From NCBI RefSeq assembly GCF_033958435.1, contig NC_134145.1, forward strand, positions 37,227,501 through 37,291,500: DNA of 64,000 nt. The letters run 5' to 3'. Shown here one piece after another: positions 43,940 to 54,433 of the stretch. Positions within the stretch are counted from its first letter, which is position 1, and each line of letters begins with the position of its first letter. Under the pieces are notes generated by a model. It was not told the origin of the DNA, searched no databases, and was given only the letters and a program-made list of their open reading frames with translations. Source of the stretch: Carettochelys insculpta. Its lineage: Eukaryota > Chordata > Testudines > Carettochelyidae. A program made the position numbers and the translations under genes.

Positions 43940-45721
43940 ATTCAGGGTATCTTAATTTGTGGGGGCATCACCCAGAACTGGATTCCCAGAGATCAACGGC
44001 CAAGTCAAACTCCATTGGTTGGGAATCTCCTCCTTCAGGAAAAATCAGTAATATCACACAGAATTTAGCCCACTAGAAGCCAAGTCTGAAAAGCCAGGAG
44101 CAACTCATTTGCTTTCTGCCATCTGTCTCACTGCTACACTGCCCCTCTCTGTTCCATAGCTAACCCTGTGGCAGCTTCTCAGACCTCCTTTATCACCTCC
44201 TGTGTGAGTGCGCACTATCTGTATCACTGGGACTCCTGTAAGGATTTACTATTTGTGGTGCTGGGACAGACAATTTTAAGCCTGTCCATAAGTAAAGGCT
44301 CACCTTATCAATTAAGGAGGAACCACTGTGTGAGTACAGGGGATAAGAGAGAAGCCTTTTATCCCTGTCCATCCCACTAGATCCACCCTACACACTGAAT
44401 GTGTGGCTCCATCCCCATTTCTACACCTAGCCTGCCCATAGGAAACTTTTGCCCAGTATTGAAAGAAACCCATGTTTCTTGCTGTGACCCCAGTGTCTCA
44501 GACTTTTGAACTATGGGTGAATATATCACAATAAAAGAAGTCTGAAGGTGGGTTTTGTGTCCTGGGTGGAAAGAAGCTGAATATCAGTGGTCTAAATGGT
44601 AAATGCCCAGGTCTGAGATCTCGAATTCCTGGCTTGTGTCCCTTGCTCTTGTGACTTTTTGAAAGTAAAGATGTGGTGGGGGGGCAGCTTTGCCTTAGTT
44701 TACCCATCTGAAACATGCCTCTAATAATGCATATTTATTTGCAAAATTCTTGGAAATGCTCAGCTAATCAAAGTAATTATGTGTGCAAAGTATTGCTGCT
44801 ATTAATGATAAAATAATACACTACTTTTTATCTCTTTATTTCTGTCATTCTTCTTTTGCTCATTCTCCGCAATGTATAGGGAGACATAAGTATTCATTTT
44901 ATTGCAGAAAACTTTTTTACATAGTTCAATGGCAGGACATGTTACTTAGATCATCCAAGATAAATATTTTTAATTAAGCACATTTCTTATACAATTCACT
45001 ATGGACGATCTTCTCATAATGGGCATTGCTTCTTTACAGTAAATCTTAATCTTCACCAACTCCGAATGAACTTTGTACTACTCCTATATAAAATGTATGC
45101 TTATTACAATATTCCCATTGTAAAGCTGACAGCCTTTCTATTCAGCAATATGACAACAGCAAATTTTAGTGCCAGTCAAAATTCTTATCAGATATGTATA
45201 TGGCGTATTATTTTCAGGTTTTATTAAAAAGTTAAATTTGGATTATCATAAACTCTCTGTTCAGGTTCCTTAATAAAAAAATAATGAAATAATAATAAAA
45301 AAAACAGCTACAGTTAAAATCTGATGAGATTTCCTGGAAGTATTTCTTGAAGGATGTAAGAACAGTAGAGCTGGAAGGCCCAGTGCAGCAACAGTAAGTA
45401 TTTACTGAGCAAGAAACGAGTGCTCTTTTCTAGTTATTTTAATCATTTTACAGTGTATGGATTTTCTAAATCTGTATCTTAAAAAACCACTAGTGTAACC
45501 AATGCATTCTCCACCATTACTTTTTTCTAGAGACACCACAGTCCTTACTGTCTGTTCCATTATTCTGTTTATACCATACATCTGGCCAGATTCTGCTGCT
45601 TCTACTCAAACTGGGTATCCTCATATTTTGATCATTGAAACCAATGTAGTAAAGTATGACTAAGTGTGAGTACATGTGGTACGTGCTCTGAGAATTCAAT
45701 GAAATATTAATGTGGCCCAAC
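43940..45721. other. Single-copy DNA, no gene seen
   Basis: Unique sequence with A/T-rich runs near 45275-45305 and G7 near 44680. Nothing recognised. Confidence 0.45.
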
Positions 45722-46020
45722 AGAAAGACCACTGGACAGGGAATCAAGAGATTTGGATTCTTATTCCTAGTTATGCCACTGACCCACTGTGAGATCTTGG
45801 ACCAATGACTCAATTTCTCTGTGCCTCAGTTTTCTCTTTCTCCTTTTGTCTGTCTTGTTTCTCTTAAGATTATAAGATGTCCAGGGCCGAGAATAGCTCT
45901 CATTGTATGTTTCTGCAGTTTCTTGCATAGTATAGCTTCAGTTTCAGGGCCTCTAGCTGCTATCATAATAAAAACAAATTATTGTTATTTTTATTATTAT
46001 TATTATTATTATGATTATTA
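45722..46020 (+). mobile_element. MIR-like SINE with ATT tail
   Basis: AAGACCACTGGACAGGGAAT, TTATGCCACTGACCCACTGTG, ATCTTGGACCAATGACTC, TCTCTGTGCCTCAGTTTTC follow the MIR order. An (ATT)n tail ends it near 45985-46020. Confidence 0.8.
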
Positions 46021-46689
46021 ATGCATTTCTATAGTAGGGACTTAGTAAAGGAAAGGCCTTTTCTTTCAGGACTCTTCATCCTTTAGAAAAGTTCGCTCTT
46101 GGCTTTCTCAGCTGGAGTTGAGAGACAGGTCTGTAAATCAGACAAAACTTAGCATATAAATAGAAGCACACATCTTTGAGTATACTGAGTACTGCCTTGT
46201 CTACAGTTTACCCTCTCCGCAGTAAAGGACCCCACATGATCATGTAAAGAAATGATAGAGTGTATAATGTATGTGTGGATAGGAAAAAGGTATTTTGCAT
46301 TTAACTAGAAGATGATCATCAACAAAACAATGAAAATCTAGAAGAAAAATGTGTGAATATACAACAAACAAGCTACCCCAATGCTACCTTATATTTCATT
46401 GTTGCTCCTCTTGTTCATACCACTATAGCAAATCCTACTGTAACCTGACATATCTTCATTTTAGAAAGCTGTCAACCCTCTTTTAATTATATGAATATTT
46501 TTAAGCTATGTTCACATGCACTATTACTAGACAGCTTTGTCAGTTATGCCAGAAACCTTTTTAATTTTGGTGAGAAACTCCACATTTCACTACTGAAATC
46601 TCCCAAACTGTAGAGCTGTAAAGAATATTTTCAGAGATGTTAAAAACACTGGTGTTTTACTTCATAACAATACTGTGTTACTATTTACT
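46021..46689. other. Single-copy DNA, no gene seen
   Basis: AT-rich unique sequence; nothing recognised. Confidence 0.4.
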
Positions 46690-46793
46690 ATACTCCTGTG
46701 CAGCACTTGAAATCTCGAAGTAATTAACAAATATGGACCAGTGTCATTATCCTCATTAAACATCAGGGAAACTCAGTCATAGAGAAATTTAGT

Positions 46794-47482
46794 GCAGCTG
46801 CATCTACACGAGCAAGTTCTTTCAAAAGATTTTTCAAAACAAGGGGGCTCTTTTGACAGATCCAATGGGGCGTCTACACACAAAAAGCATTATTTTGAAA
46901 GTAAATCGAAAGAATGTGGCACTCCTTTCAGAATTGCTCTTAATTCCTGTTTCAGGAAGGCTGTTTCTATAAATGGCCCAAAATATGCTAATGAGGCATG
47001 GATGCAAATTCCCCGTGCCTCATTAGCATAAGGTCACATGATTTAGAGTCTGGAAGATGTTCTTCCGGACTTCAAAAAGCTGTTTAGAAGCACGGCCCCC
47101 GGGGGGGGGTCTTCCGGAAGGAAGTCTTTCTTCCAGATGCCCCCTCTTCCCAAAAATTTTCAGGAAGAAGGGGCATCCGGAAGAAGGACTTCATTCTAGA
47201 AGCTCCCCTGGGGGCTGCACTTCTAAACTGCGTTTGGGAGTCCAGAAGAACAGTCTTCTGGACTCCAAATCATATGACCATATGCTAATGAGGTGCAGGG
47301 AATTTGCATCCACGCCCCATTAGCATATTTCGGGCTGTGTATTACCATGCCACTTTCGAAGAAAGTGTCCTGTGTAGAAATGGCCATTGTGTGTGTGCAC
47401 ACGCTCTTTTGAAAGAAGTTCTTTCAGAAGAGATCTTCCAGAAAGGCTTCTTTCAAAAGATCTCTGTAGTGTAAACATAGTC
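46794..47482. mobile_element. Fold-back DNA element A, about 690 bp
   Basis: GCAGCTGCATCTACACGAGC at the left; TAGTGTAAACATAGTC at the right, with AAGTTCTTTCAAAAGAT mirrored by GGCTTCTTTCAAAAGATC. Long internal symmetry: ATATGCTAATGAGGCATGG left, CCATTAGCATATTTCGGGC right, and AAGTCTTTCTTCCAGATGCC against GGCATCCGGAAGAAGGAC. AGT at both sides. Confidence 0.75.
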
Positions 47483-47485
47483 AGT

Positions 47486-48263
47486 ATGTCTACACAGCAG
47501 TTATTTCAAAACAACGGATGTTATTTCAAAATATCTTTGCAAGTGTCTACATGACGCAACTGCTATTTTGAAATAAATCCACCTCTTTGTACAAGGAATA
47601 GCCCCTATATCAAAATAGAGCCTGTTTTGAAATAAGCCATAATGGCCGTGTCTACACTAGCCCCAACCTTTAAAATGGCCACGCAAATGGTCATTTCGAA
47701 GTTTACTAATGAAGCGCTGAAATGCATATTCAGCGCTTCATTAGCACGTGGGCGGCCACGGCACTTCGAAATTGACGTGCCTCGCCGCCGCACAGCTCGT
47801 CCCAACAGGGCTCCTTTTCGAAAGGACCCCGCATGCTTCGAAGTCCCCTTATTCCCATGAGCTCGTGGGAATAAGGGGACTTTGAAGTAGGCGGGGTCCT
47901 TTCAAAAAGGAGCCCCGTTGGGACGAGCCGCGCGGCGGCGAGATGCGTCAATTTCAAAGTGCCGTGGCCGCCCGCATGCTAATGAAGCGCTGAATATGCA
48001 TTTCAGCACTTCATTAGTAAACTTCGAAATGGCCATTTGCGTGGCCATTTCGAAGTTTGGGGCTAGTGTAGACATAGCCAATATGTCCAATGATTCTGTT
48101 TCAAAACAGGCTAGTTGTGTCTGGACGCACTATTTTGAGATAATGCTCAGCTATTTCAAAATGCATGTTGTGTGTAGCAGCATTATTTCGAAATAAGCTA
48201 TTCTGGAAAATCTCTTCCGGAATAGCTTATTTTGAAATAACATTACAGTGTTGACATAGCCTG
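47486..48263. mobile_element. TIR element B, host of the fold-back at 47644
   Basis: Left ATGTCTACACAGCAGTTATT (preceded by TCAGT) and right AATAACATTACAGTGTTGAC followed by ATAGCCTG are worn inverted copies. Runs of TATTTCAAAA and TTTTGAAATAA fill it, the same style as the 14477-18111 transposon. Its first few bases are missing or shared with element A. Confidence 0.65.
47644..48079. mobile_element. 436-bp near-perfect palindromic element
   Basis: GGCCGTGTCTACACTAGCCC left, GGGGCTAGTGTAGACATAGC-C right, target duplication AAT (47641-47643 and 48080-48082). Both arms carry TTTACTAATGAAGCGCTGAA or its mirror, GCATATTCAGCGCTTCATTAG, GGCGGCCACGGCACTTCGAA and AGGACCCCGC; the centre is near 47862. 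No gene. The relative at 53999 has the same order. Confidence 0.92.
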
Positions 48264-48360
48264 AGTGATCTGCCCAAGCTCACGCAGCAAGTCCATTGCA
48301 GTGTAGAAATACAGCAGAGCCTTTTAACTCCACATTCTGTGCTCTAGCTACTGCTGCTGC

Positions 48361-49500
48361 TTTTGCCTTTGAGATCTTGACATGTATGATATATACCAAC
48401 TTCTGTTACATCTCTGGTCATTTCTGTGTCTGGTTTCACTAACTTAACATTATTTGCATTGTAAGGTGAAATTCTGTGCTAAAATTCAGCGGATAGGGAC
48501 TGCTGGCAGTTTTCCTATAGATGTGTCTTTGATGGAAGGAACAATTCTATAATAAGCCCATGATGAAAAACCCATCAATTGACTTAGTACCACATTGCCA
48601 TGGCAACAATGTAATGTTAATGAAATTGTGACAGTTTATGGAACTTCATAAAAGGGGCTGCCTAAAAGAAGGAATCTGACTGGTCATCAAATATTTCAAA
48701 CTGTGGTAATGATATAACCATATGCATTGTGACTTGTTAGTGTAATTTAAATACATTTCTTTTTGCAAGAACAATGGGACCCTATAAGAAGTGAAATTAC
48801 ACAGTAAAGCCTGTTCTTTTAAGTGCTTGGTGGCAGATAGACTTCAGCTTTGTGCCCTTTCCTTCCCCACTCCATAAGAATTATGAATGTTGCTCAAAAA
48901 TTAGACAAAATCTTTTCAAATTTGTCTGAGGTCCCTCTTTCCCAAACACAACCCACTCTTCAACTGCCCTGTCAGCCAATTCTCTGTGCCAGGCTTTTAT
49001 CCCTGGAGGCAGTCTGCTCTTCCATCTAAAGTAATAAGAGTAATTTGGCTACAAATACTGATCTAGAGAACCAAGCTTTCTGTGACTTGATTAATTCCTA
49101 GCAGATGGAAGCCAAGATGCTCTCCTTTCCCCTCTCTGTTCCCTTCCTTTCTTTCCATCTCTCCCTTATTTTTGGGAGGCGGTTACGGGAAAATGAATTA
49201 GATGGATAGATAGATGAAGAATGAGTATCTCTTGGCACAACCACACATCTCTTGATATGTTGTTGTTGCATTTTTGTCATTACAGAAATTATAAAATAGA
49301 TTATCTAGCATTTTATCACATTATGTATATAGATTACCACTGGATAGAGTTGTTGAGACATTTTGTATGGAAACTTTTAATCAAAAATGCTGGTTTGTCA
49401 CAATCCTAATATTGTTTGCAGATATGTATCAATTTTGACAAGATTCTGTTGGTGGTAGCTCAGTGATCTTTGTGTCCCTCTACTTTCATGCCTCACCTCC
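48361..49500. other. Single-copy DNA, no gene seen
   Basis: Unique sequence with a small (GATA)-like run near 49200. Nothing recognised. Confidence 0.45.
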
Positions 49501-50560
49501 ATCTTCAGGCCCATTCTACTTGTCATATGGGTGTGACAGCAGGACAAAATAGCAGGGAGAAGCTATGAGGGACCAGAGAACAGCGGTGGTCATAAGTCCT
49601 GGATTGGACTGGTCCCTTCTGCGGGCATTTCTGAAGTCAGTGTTTTGCTTTGATTCGGAATGGAGCAAACTGTGAATCACTCAAAATTTCCCAGGGGACA
49701 GAAATTACCTTTTCAGGCCACCTTTACCACTTGTCAAGTTTGCTTCTTTTCCCCCTCCCCCCCAGCAAAACATTCATGTTTTTAATGTACTTGCTTCAAC
49801 CTTTCCTTATTTTAACCTTTTCAGTCAGGGCCCCAGGCATGGCACAGCAGCACACTCCTCTTCAGGGTCACCAAGAGGAGGGGGCAGGGCTTGGACAAGT
49901 GTCCAAGGCAACCTCCCTCATGCCTTTGGCCCCGACCTGCCCCTCCCCAGCTCTGGCCCTGATCTGACCTGCCCTCTGCTCCCAGTTAATGGGACCTCAG
50001 GATTACCTGGGGCTGAGGATTGGGCAGCAGAGGGAACAGGGGTCTCCTCCCTTCCACTCCATTGCACCTCCATCTTATTTTAGGATAGCTCTTCCACCAA
50101 AGATGGCAGAGATGCAGAGGTCCAGGAAGGCAGTGGAGCATAGCAGGGTGGAGCAGGCTGCCACTCCCACCACACAGGTGGTGAGTGTAGCAGGGAGACA
50201 ACCTCTGCTGCCTCTGTGGCACCCAGATAACACTCTGTCTGTCCCCTCCATAGGATGGTTGGGGTGACTGCCGTGAGACCCCCAAAAGTGCAGGGCCTGA
50301 GGCAGCCGTCCCAGTTTGTCCTATGGACAGGACAGCTCTGGCCATCCATAACAATCACTGACCCATGCCATAGGTTGGAATAATGGCTGCAGTCTGTCAG
50401 GTTACTCATGCTGAGGCCACTGTATTTACACAAAGGTGAATTTTGGGAACCTTTCTTATTCCTATCCCTGATGGGCCATCCACAGTGGCCTTTGTGGGAC
50501 AAGGTGCAGCCCCCTTTCCACAGCATATAGGCCCCATCACTGGGGTGAACTGCACCCAAG
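49501..50560. other. Unclassified GC-richer block
   Basis: Differs in base composition from its flanks. A pyrimidine run (CCCCCTCCCCCCCCAG) is at 49750-49765. Open frames on both strands (for example 50080-50559) resemble no protein I know. Possibly an old repeat. Confidence 0.35.
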
Positions 50561-50569
50561 ATATATGGA

Positions 50570-50800
50570 TAGGGATAATAATACCTAGCTCTTATATAGT
50601 GCTTTTCATCAGTGGATGTTAAAGATCTTTACAAAGGAGGTCAAAATTGTTATCCCCATGTTAAGGATGGGGAACCTGAGGAATGGGGAGGATGTGACTT
50701 GCCCAAAGTCACCCAGCAGTGCAGGACCAGAACCAGAAATTGAACCAAGGACTCCTGAATCCCAGGCCAGTGCTCTGTCCACTAAGTGCACCACCTTCAG
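50570..50800 (-). mobile_element. MIR/CORE-SINE-like repeat
   Basis: AATACCTAGCTCTTATATAG, TTATCCCCATGTTAAGGATG, GTGACTTGCCCAAAGTCACC, and TGAATCCCAGGCCAGTGCTC are the antisense of an ancient amniote SINE core and tail; the order is intact. Confidence 0.8.
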
Positions 50801-52782
50801 AATTTGCTCCTGATTTTGAATCTCTACAATACTCGACCAGAAGTAAAGAGGAGTGTTGAAAATGTCCATGGCAGGAAGCTGTGAAATAATGTAAGAAACA
50901 AAATCTTGTAGTGAGCACGCATTCACTTTCCAAATGAAACATACAGCTTAGCTATGTGTATTCTTCATATGACAGTGAATTTTACTCCAAATGTCTGAGC
51001 CCACAAACACATATTTAACAATAATAATATGGGTAAATTAAGTAATACATAATGTATATTAATATTGCTCCATTTGGTAACAGCTGGGTCCAGAACCTAT
51101 TAAAGTCAATGTGAGTCTTTCCATTAGCTTTAATGGGCTTGGATCAGTCCTTTCTACAGGTTCTTTTAAAAAGCTGGAATATTGTGGAGGAGTTGAAAAT
51201 GGATGATGTTACTCCAGCTTTGGTATCTCTCAGGCTTGTAGGAAAGATGTCACTGAATTTGTGAGCTGATAAAAATAATTTAACTTAATATCTATTTTGG
51301 TTGGATGGCAGTTTTATTAAGCAGAACCAACAGCCACCATTATTCAGGGTTGTAACTAGCTCATTAAAATTATCTCATTTTCCCTAATTTTAATTTAACT
51401 TTAAGATTAAGCCTTACTTGGATTGCTAAAATGGTTCCAGTTAGGCTTTTTAACACTTTAAATACTATGAAAGTGTAAGTCTTTGTAAAGTTAAGTGCAA
51501 TATTGCTGTTTGCTTGCTGTTAAAATGCTGCTAACGTTAGAGCCTTTAGAAGGCATTTAGGTGAAGTTTCATACAGTACAATTTAGGAATTACAGCACCA
51601 CCTTTAATTGCTTATTGCCTTTGATGCAACATTTCTAGGCCCTTAGTCTCACAAAATGTAAATAGATGATGATGAATTGCTGCTTTATTTCCAAGTCTGC
51701 GTATATACCTGTTTTAAAAAGAACTCAACAAAGCATCTTGTCAAAGGCACTGATGAAGAAACCTGACAGTAAGAAATATTTCTCAGACATCCAGTGACAG
51801 AGATGAAGGCACCAAGCATATTAAATTATCCTGTAATGAAAATATGATGGCAAACTGTGGCATCTAAGCAGATGTTAGCAGGATGTTATAGATGCTAACC
51901 CTTACCTAACAGGCTTAATGTTTGGATCATTCTCAATGTCCAAAGCAATTAAGCTAGCATGAATTCTTTAAATGTACTGTATTTAACATAAACAAAGTAA
52001 AGATAATATATTTACCAAAGCATGCTGGAGATAGGTCTACCTGTGATGAGCCTAAATGTCTTTGGATGTACCTTGAACAATCCTAAATACTTCTTGGGCT
52101 GTGTCTCGTATCCTTCCACAGAGATCAGAACAGCAATGTGGAATAATATCTTGGCCGAACATTTTGCATGTATGTCAGTCTTCCCTATAAATAAGTGACT
52201 GCAATTTCTGTAATGCAAAACAACACCAATTGCATAACTATTTTATTGCCCATGCCAGCATTGTTTACATTAGCAGATTTTGGGGCTTGCCAATTTAAAA
52301 GATATTTTTAAATGCATGACCCATAAGGAAAGAAAGAAAGAACCCCACATTAACCATTTAATATTGACAGACACATTCTTTGCAGGATAGTATGCAATAA
52401 ATTAGAGTTCTAAAGGCTTTGTTTACCATAGGATATCATTATATGTAGTTGTGAACCACAAAAAAAGGATTTTTCTTTATTTAATATTCCCCAGAAATTC
52501 TCTAGAACTGTACACAAAGTTAGATGCTTTTTAGGAGAGCATCCTATTTATGAAATATTTTTTCTTTAAATTCTGATCCCTTTCTAGTCAGCTGCAGTAT
52601 TTTTATTCAGCTATCAGGCTGTGCAGCGCAGTGTAGAAAAGTATTAATTAAGCTTTTACCCAAAGATAATTTGTAAGTGTAGTTTACTATCACAATAGTT
52701 TCAGCCATTATGGTCCCACTAGAAAGTATGACTTGCAACATCTTACATTATTCATGTTATCCCTATACTGGTGTCACTGTAA
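50801..52782. other. Single-copy DNA, no gene seen
   Basis: Long AT-rich unique stretch with a (GAAA)4 run near 52330. Nothing recognised. Confidence 0.5.
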
Positions 52783-53062
52783 GGCTATGTCTACACTGTA
52801 ACAAAACTTTGAAATGACCATGCAAATGGCCATTTTGAAGATTACTAATGAGGCGCTGAAATGCATATTCAGCGCCTCATTAGCATGCCACTGGCTGTGG
52901 CTCTTTGAAATTGCTGCTTTTTGCTGCCTTGCGGCTCATCCAGACAGGGGTCCTTTTCGAAAGGATCCCACCAACTTTGAAATCCCCTTATTCCTATCAG
53001 CATTTCAGCACCTCATTAGTAATCTGACCATTTCGAAGCTTTATTTCAACATAGATATGGCC
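52783..53062. mobile_element. Deleted copy of the palindromic element
   Basis: GGCTATGTCTACACTG left, AACATAGATATGGCC right; left half carries ATTACTAATGAGGCGCTGAA and CATATTCAGCGCCTCATTAG as in 47644-48079, but most of the right arm has been lost (280 bp remain). Flanking TAA and TAG. Confidence 0.8.
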
Positions 53063-53091
53063 TAGATGTTTACCTACATGTTATACACATA

Positions 53092-53775
53092 AGCTACAGC
53101 TACACTAGAAGCATCTGTTGACAATTTTTTTTTTGTCAGAAGACATTGTCAGACCAAATGTCTGTTGGCAGAGTGAGACCATACACTAAAGTCATTCAGA
53201 AGAGTGATCTGCTCTGTCAACAGAAAGCGGCCAGACTGTCTGCACCTCTCTTGGCCTTCGAATGGAAGCTCAGCAAAGGGGACTGCCCAGTGAACTGGAT
53301 TCCCTGTGTGTTGACAGAAGGCCCCCCACAAGAGCAGCCACACAGCTTTTTTGTCAACAGAATCTGTTGACAAAGTTTCTTTTCCTCATCTGGGAGAGGC
53401 AGAAGGGTGTTGGTGAAAGTGCTGACTTTGGTCGATATACTGTGAACAAAACACATTTTGGCTACGTCTACAAACCAAAATAGGAAGGAGGGGCTTTCAG
53501 AGTCCGGGGGTGTCCTTTCAAAAGGCCCCCATCTACACCAGGCGGTACGCAATTCAAAAGCAGTGTTTTCCAATTGCTTGCAGCTGCCATTGTGCTTATG
53601 AGGTGCTGCATGTTCACGACAGTGCCTCATTAGCATCTTCCCAATTCACTCATTACCATGTCCCTTCCAAAAGGAGGGGGCTAGTGTAGACGCAGCCTTT
53701 GCATGTCAATATTTCACCTGTTTTGTCAACAAAACTGGGGGTTTATTGAAAAAATTCTCAGCGTAGCCGTCGCCA
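53092..53775. mobile_element. TGTTGACA-family element, interrupted
   Basis: Left AGCTACAGCTACACTAG, right end near CAGCGTAGCCGTCGCC. Same block order as 22931-23372 (CAGCCAGAC- or GGCCAGAC-like, CAGTGAACTGG, TTGTCAACAGAATCTGTTGAC). It is interrupted at 53460-53697 inside the block that reads ACATTTTGCATG in the relative. Confidence 0.78.
53460..53697. mobile_element. 238-bp TIR element nested in the previous one
   Basis: GGCTACGTCTACAAACC left, GGCTAGTGTAGACGCAGCC right, TTT on both sides (53457-53459 and 53698-53700). Inside, GTGCTTATGAGGTGCTGCA and ACAGTGCCTCATTAGCATC match 4155-4588. The uninterrupted host sequence is restored when it is removed. Confidence 0.85.
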
Positions 53776-53998
53776 TGGTGTACAGTAGTGTAATCTCATC
53801 AAATTCCACAAACTAGGTGAGGCTAGTAATTGGATGGGACACCTCTGATGAACATGAGATACTGTAGGAAGTAGTGCTGGTGATGAGTCACTTTATGACA
53901 CTCCCCTGACTAGTCGGTAGTACAGGGCCAATGCGTCAGCATGCTAACAGTGAGCCAGTCTGTGGCTGTGCTGACTTGAAGATAAGGCCCAACACAAG

Positions 53999-54433
53999 GG
54001 CCGTGTCTACACTAGCCAAAAACTTCGAAATGGCCATGCAAATGACCATTTTGAAGTTTACTAATGAAGCGCTGAAATACATATTCAGCGCTTCATTAGC
54101 ATGCGGGTGGCCACGGCACTTCAAAATTGACACGGCTCACTGCCGTGCAGCTCGTCCACACGGGGCTCCTTTTCAAAGGACGCCGGCTACTTCGAAGTCC
54201 CCTTATTCCTATCTGCTCATGGGAATAAGGGGACTTCGAAGTAGCCAGGGTCCTTTTGAAAAGGAGCCCTATCTGGATGAGCCGCGCGGTGGCGAGCCAC
54301 ATCAATTTCAAAGTGCCACAGCCGCCCGTATGCTAATGAGGTGCTGAATATGTATTTCAGCACTTCATTAGTAAACTTTGAAATGGCTATTTACATGGCC
54401 ATTTCGAAGTTTGGGGCTAGTGTAGACATAGCC
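53999..54433. mobile_element. 435-bp palindromic element, second full copy
   Basis: GGCCGTGTCTACACTAGCC left, GGCTAGTGTAGACATAGCC right; the same arms as 47644-48079 with scattered differences. Flanking AAG and TAG. Open frames inside follow from the palindrome and are not genes. Confidence 0.9.

Larger units (their letters stand above)
46690..48360 (-). mobile_element. MIR-like SINE split by a stack of DNA elements
   Basis: The left piece (46690-46793) reads GTCATTATCCTCATTAAACA, then GGGAAACTCAGTCATAGAGA. The right piece (48264-48360) reads AGTGATCTGCCCAAGCTCAC, then GCAGCAAGTCC and GTGCTCTAGCTACTGCTGC. Joined, they give an antisense MIR. The triplet AGT stands at 46791-46793, 47483-47485 and 48264-48266. 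Confidence 0.75.

Noticed and set aside
47605..48196. Several frames with a shared SASLACGRPRHFEID-like peptide
   Set aside because: They are the two arms of a palindrome read in opposite directions and recur in 53931-54347 only because the element recurs.
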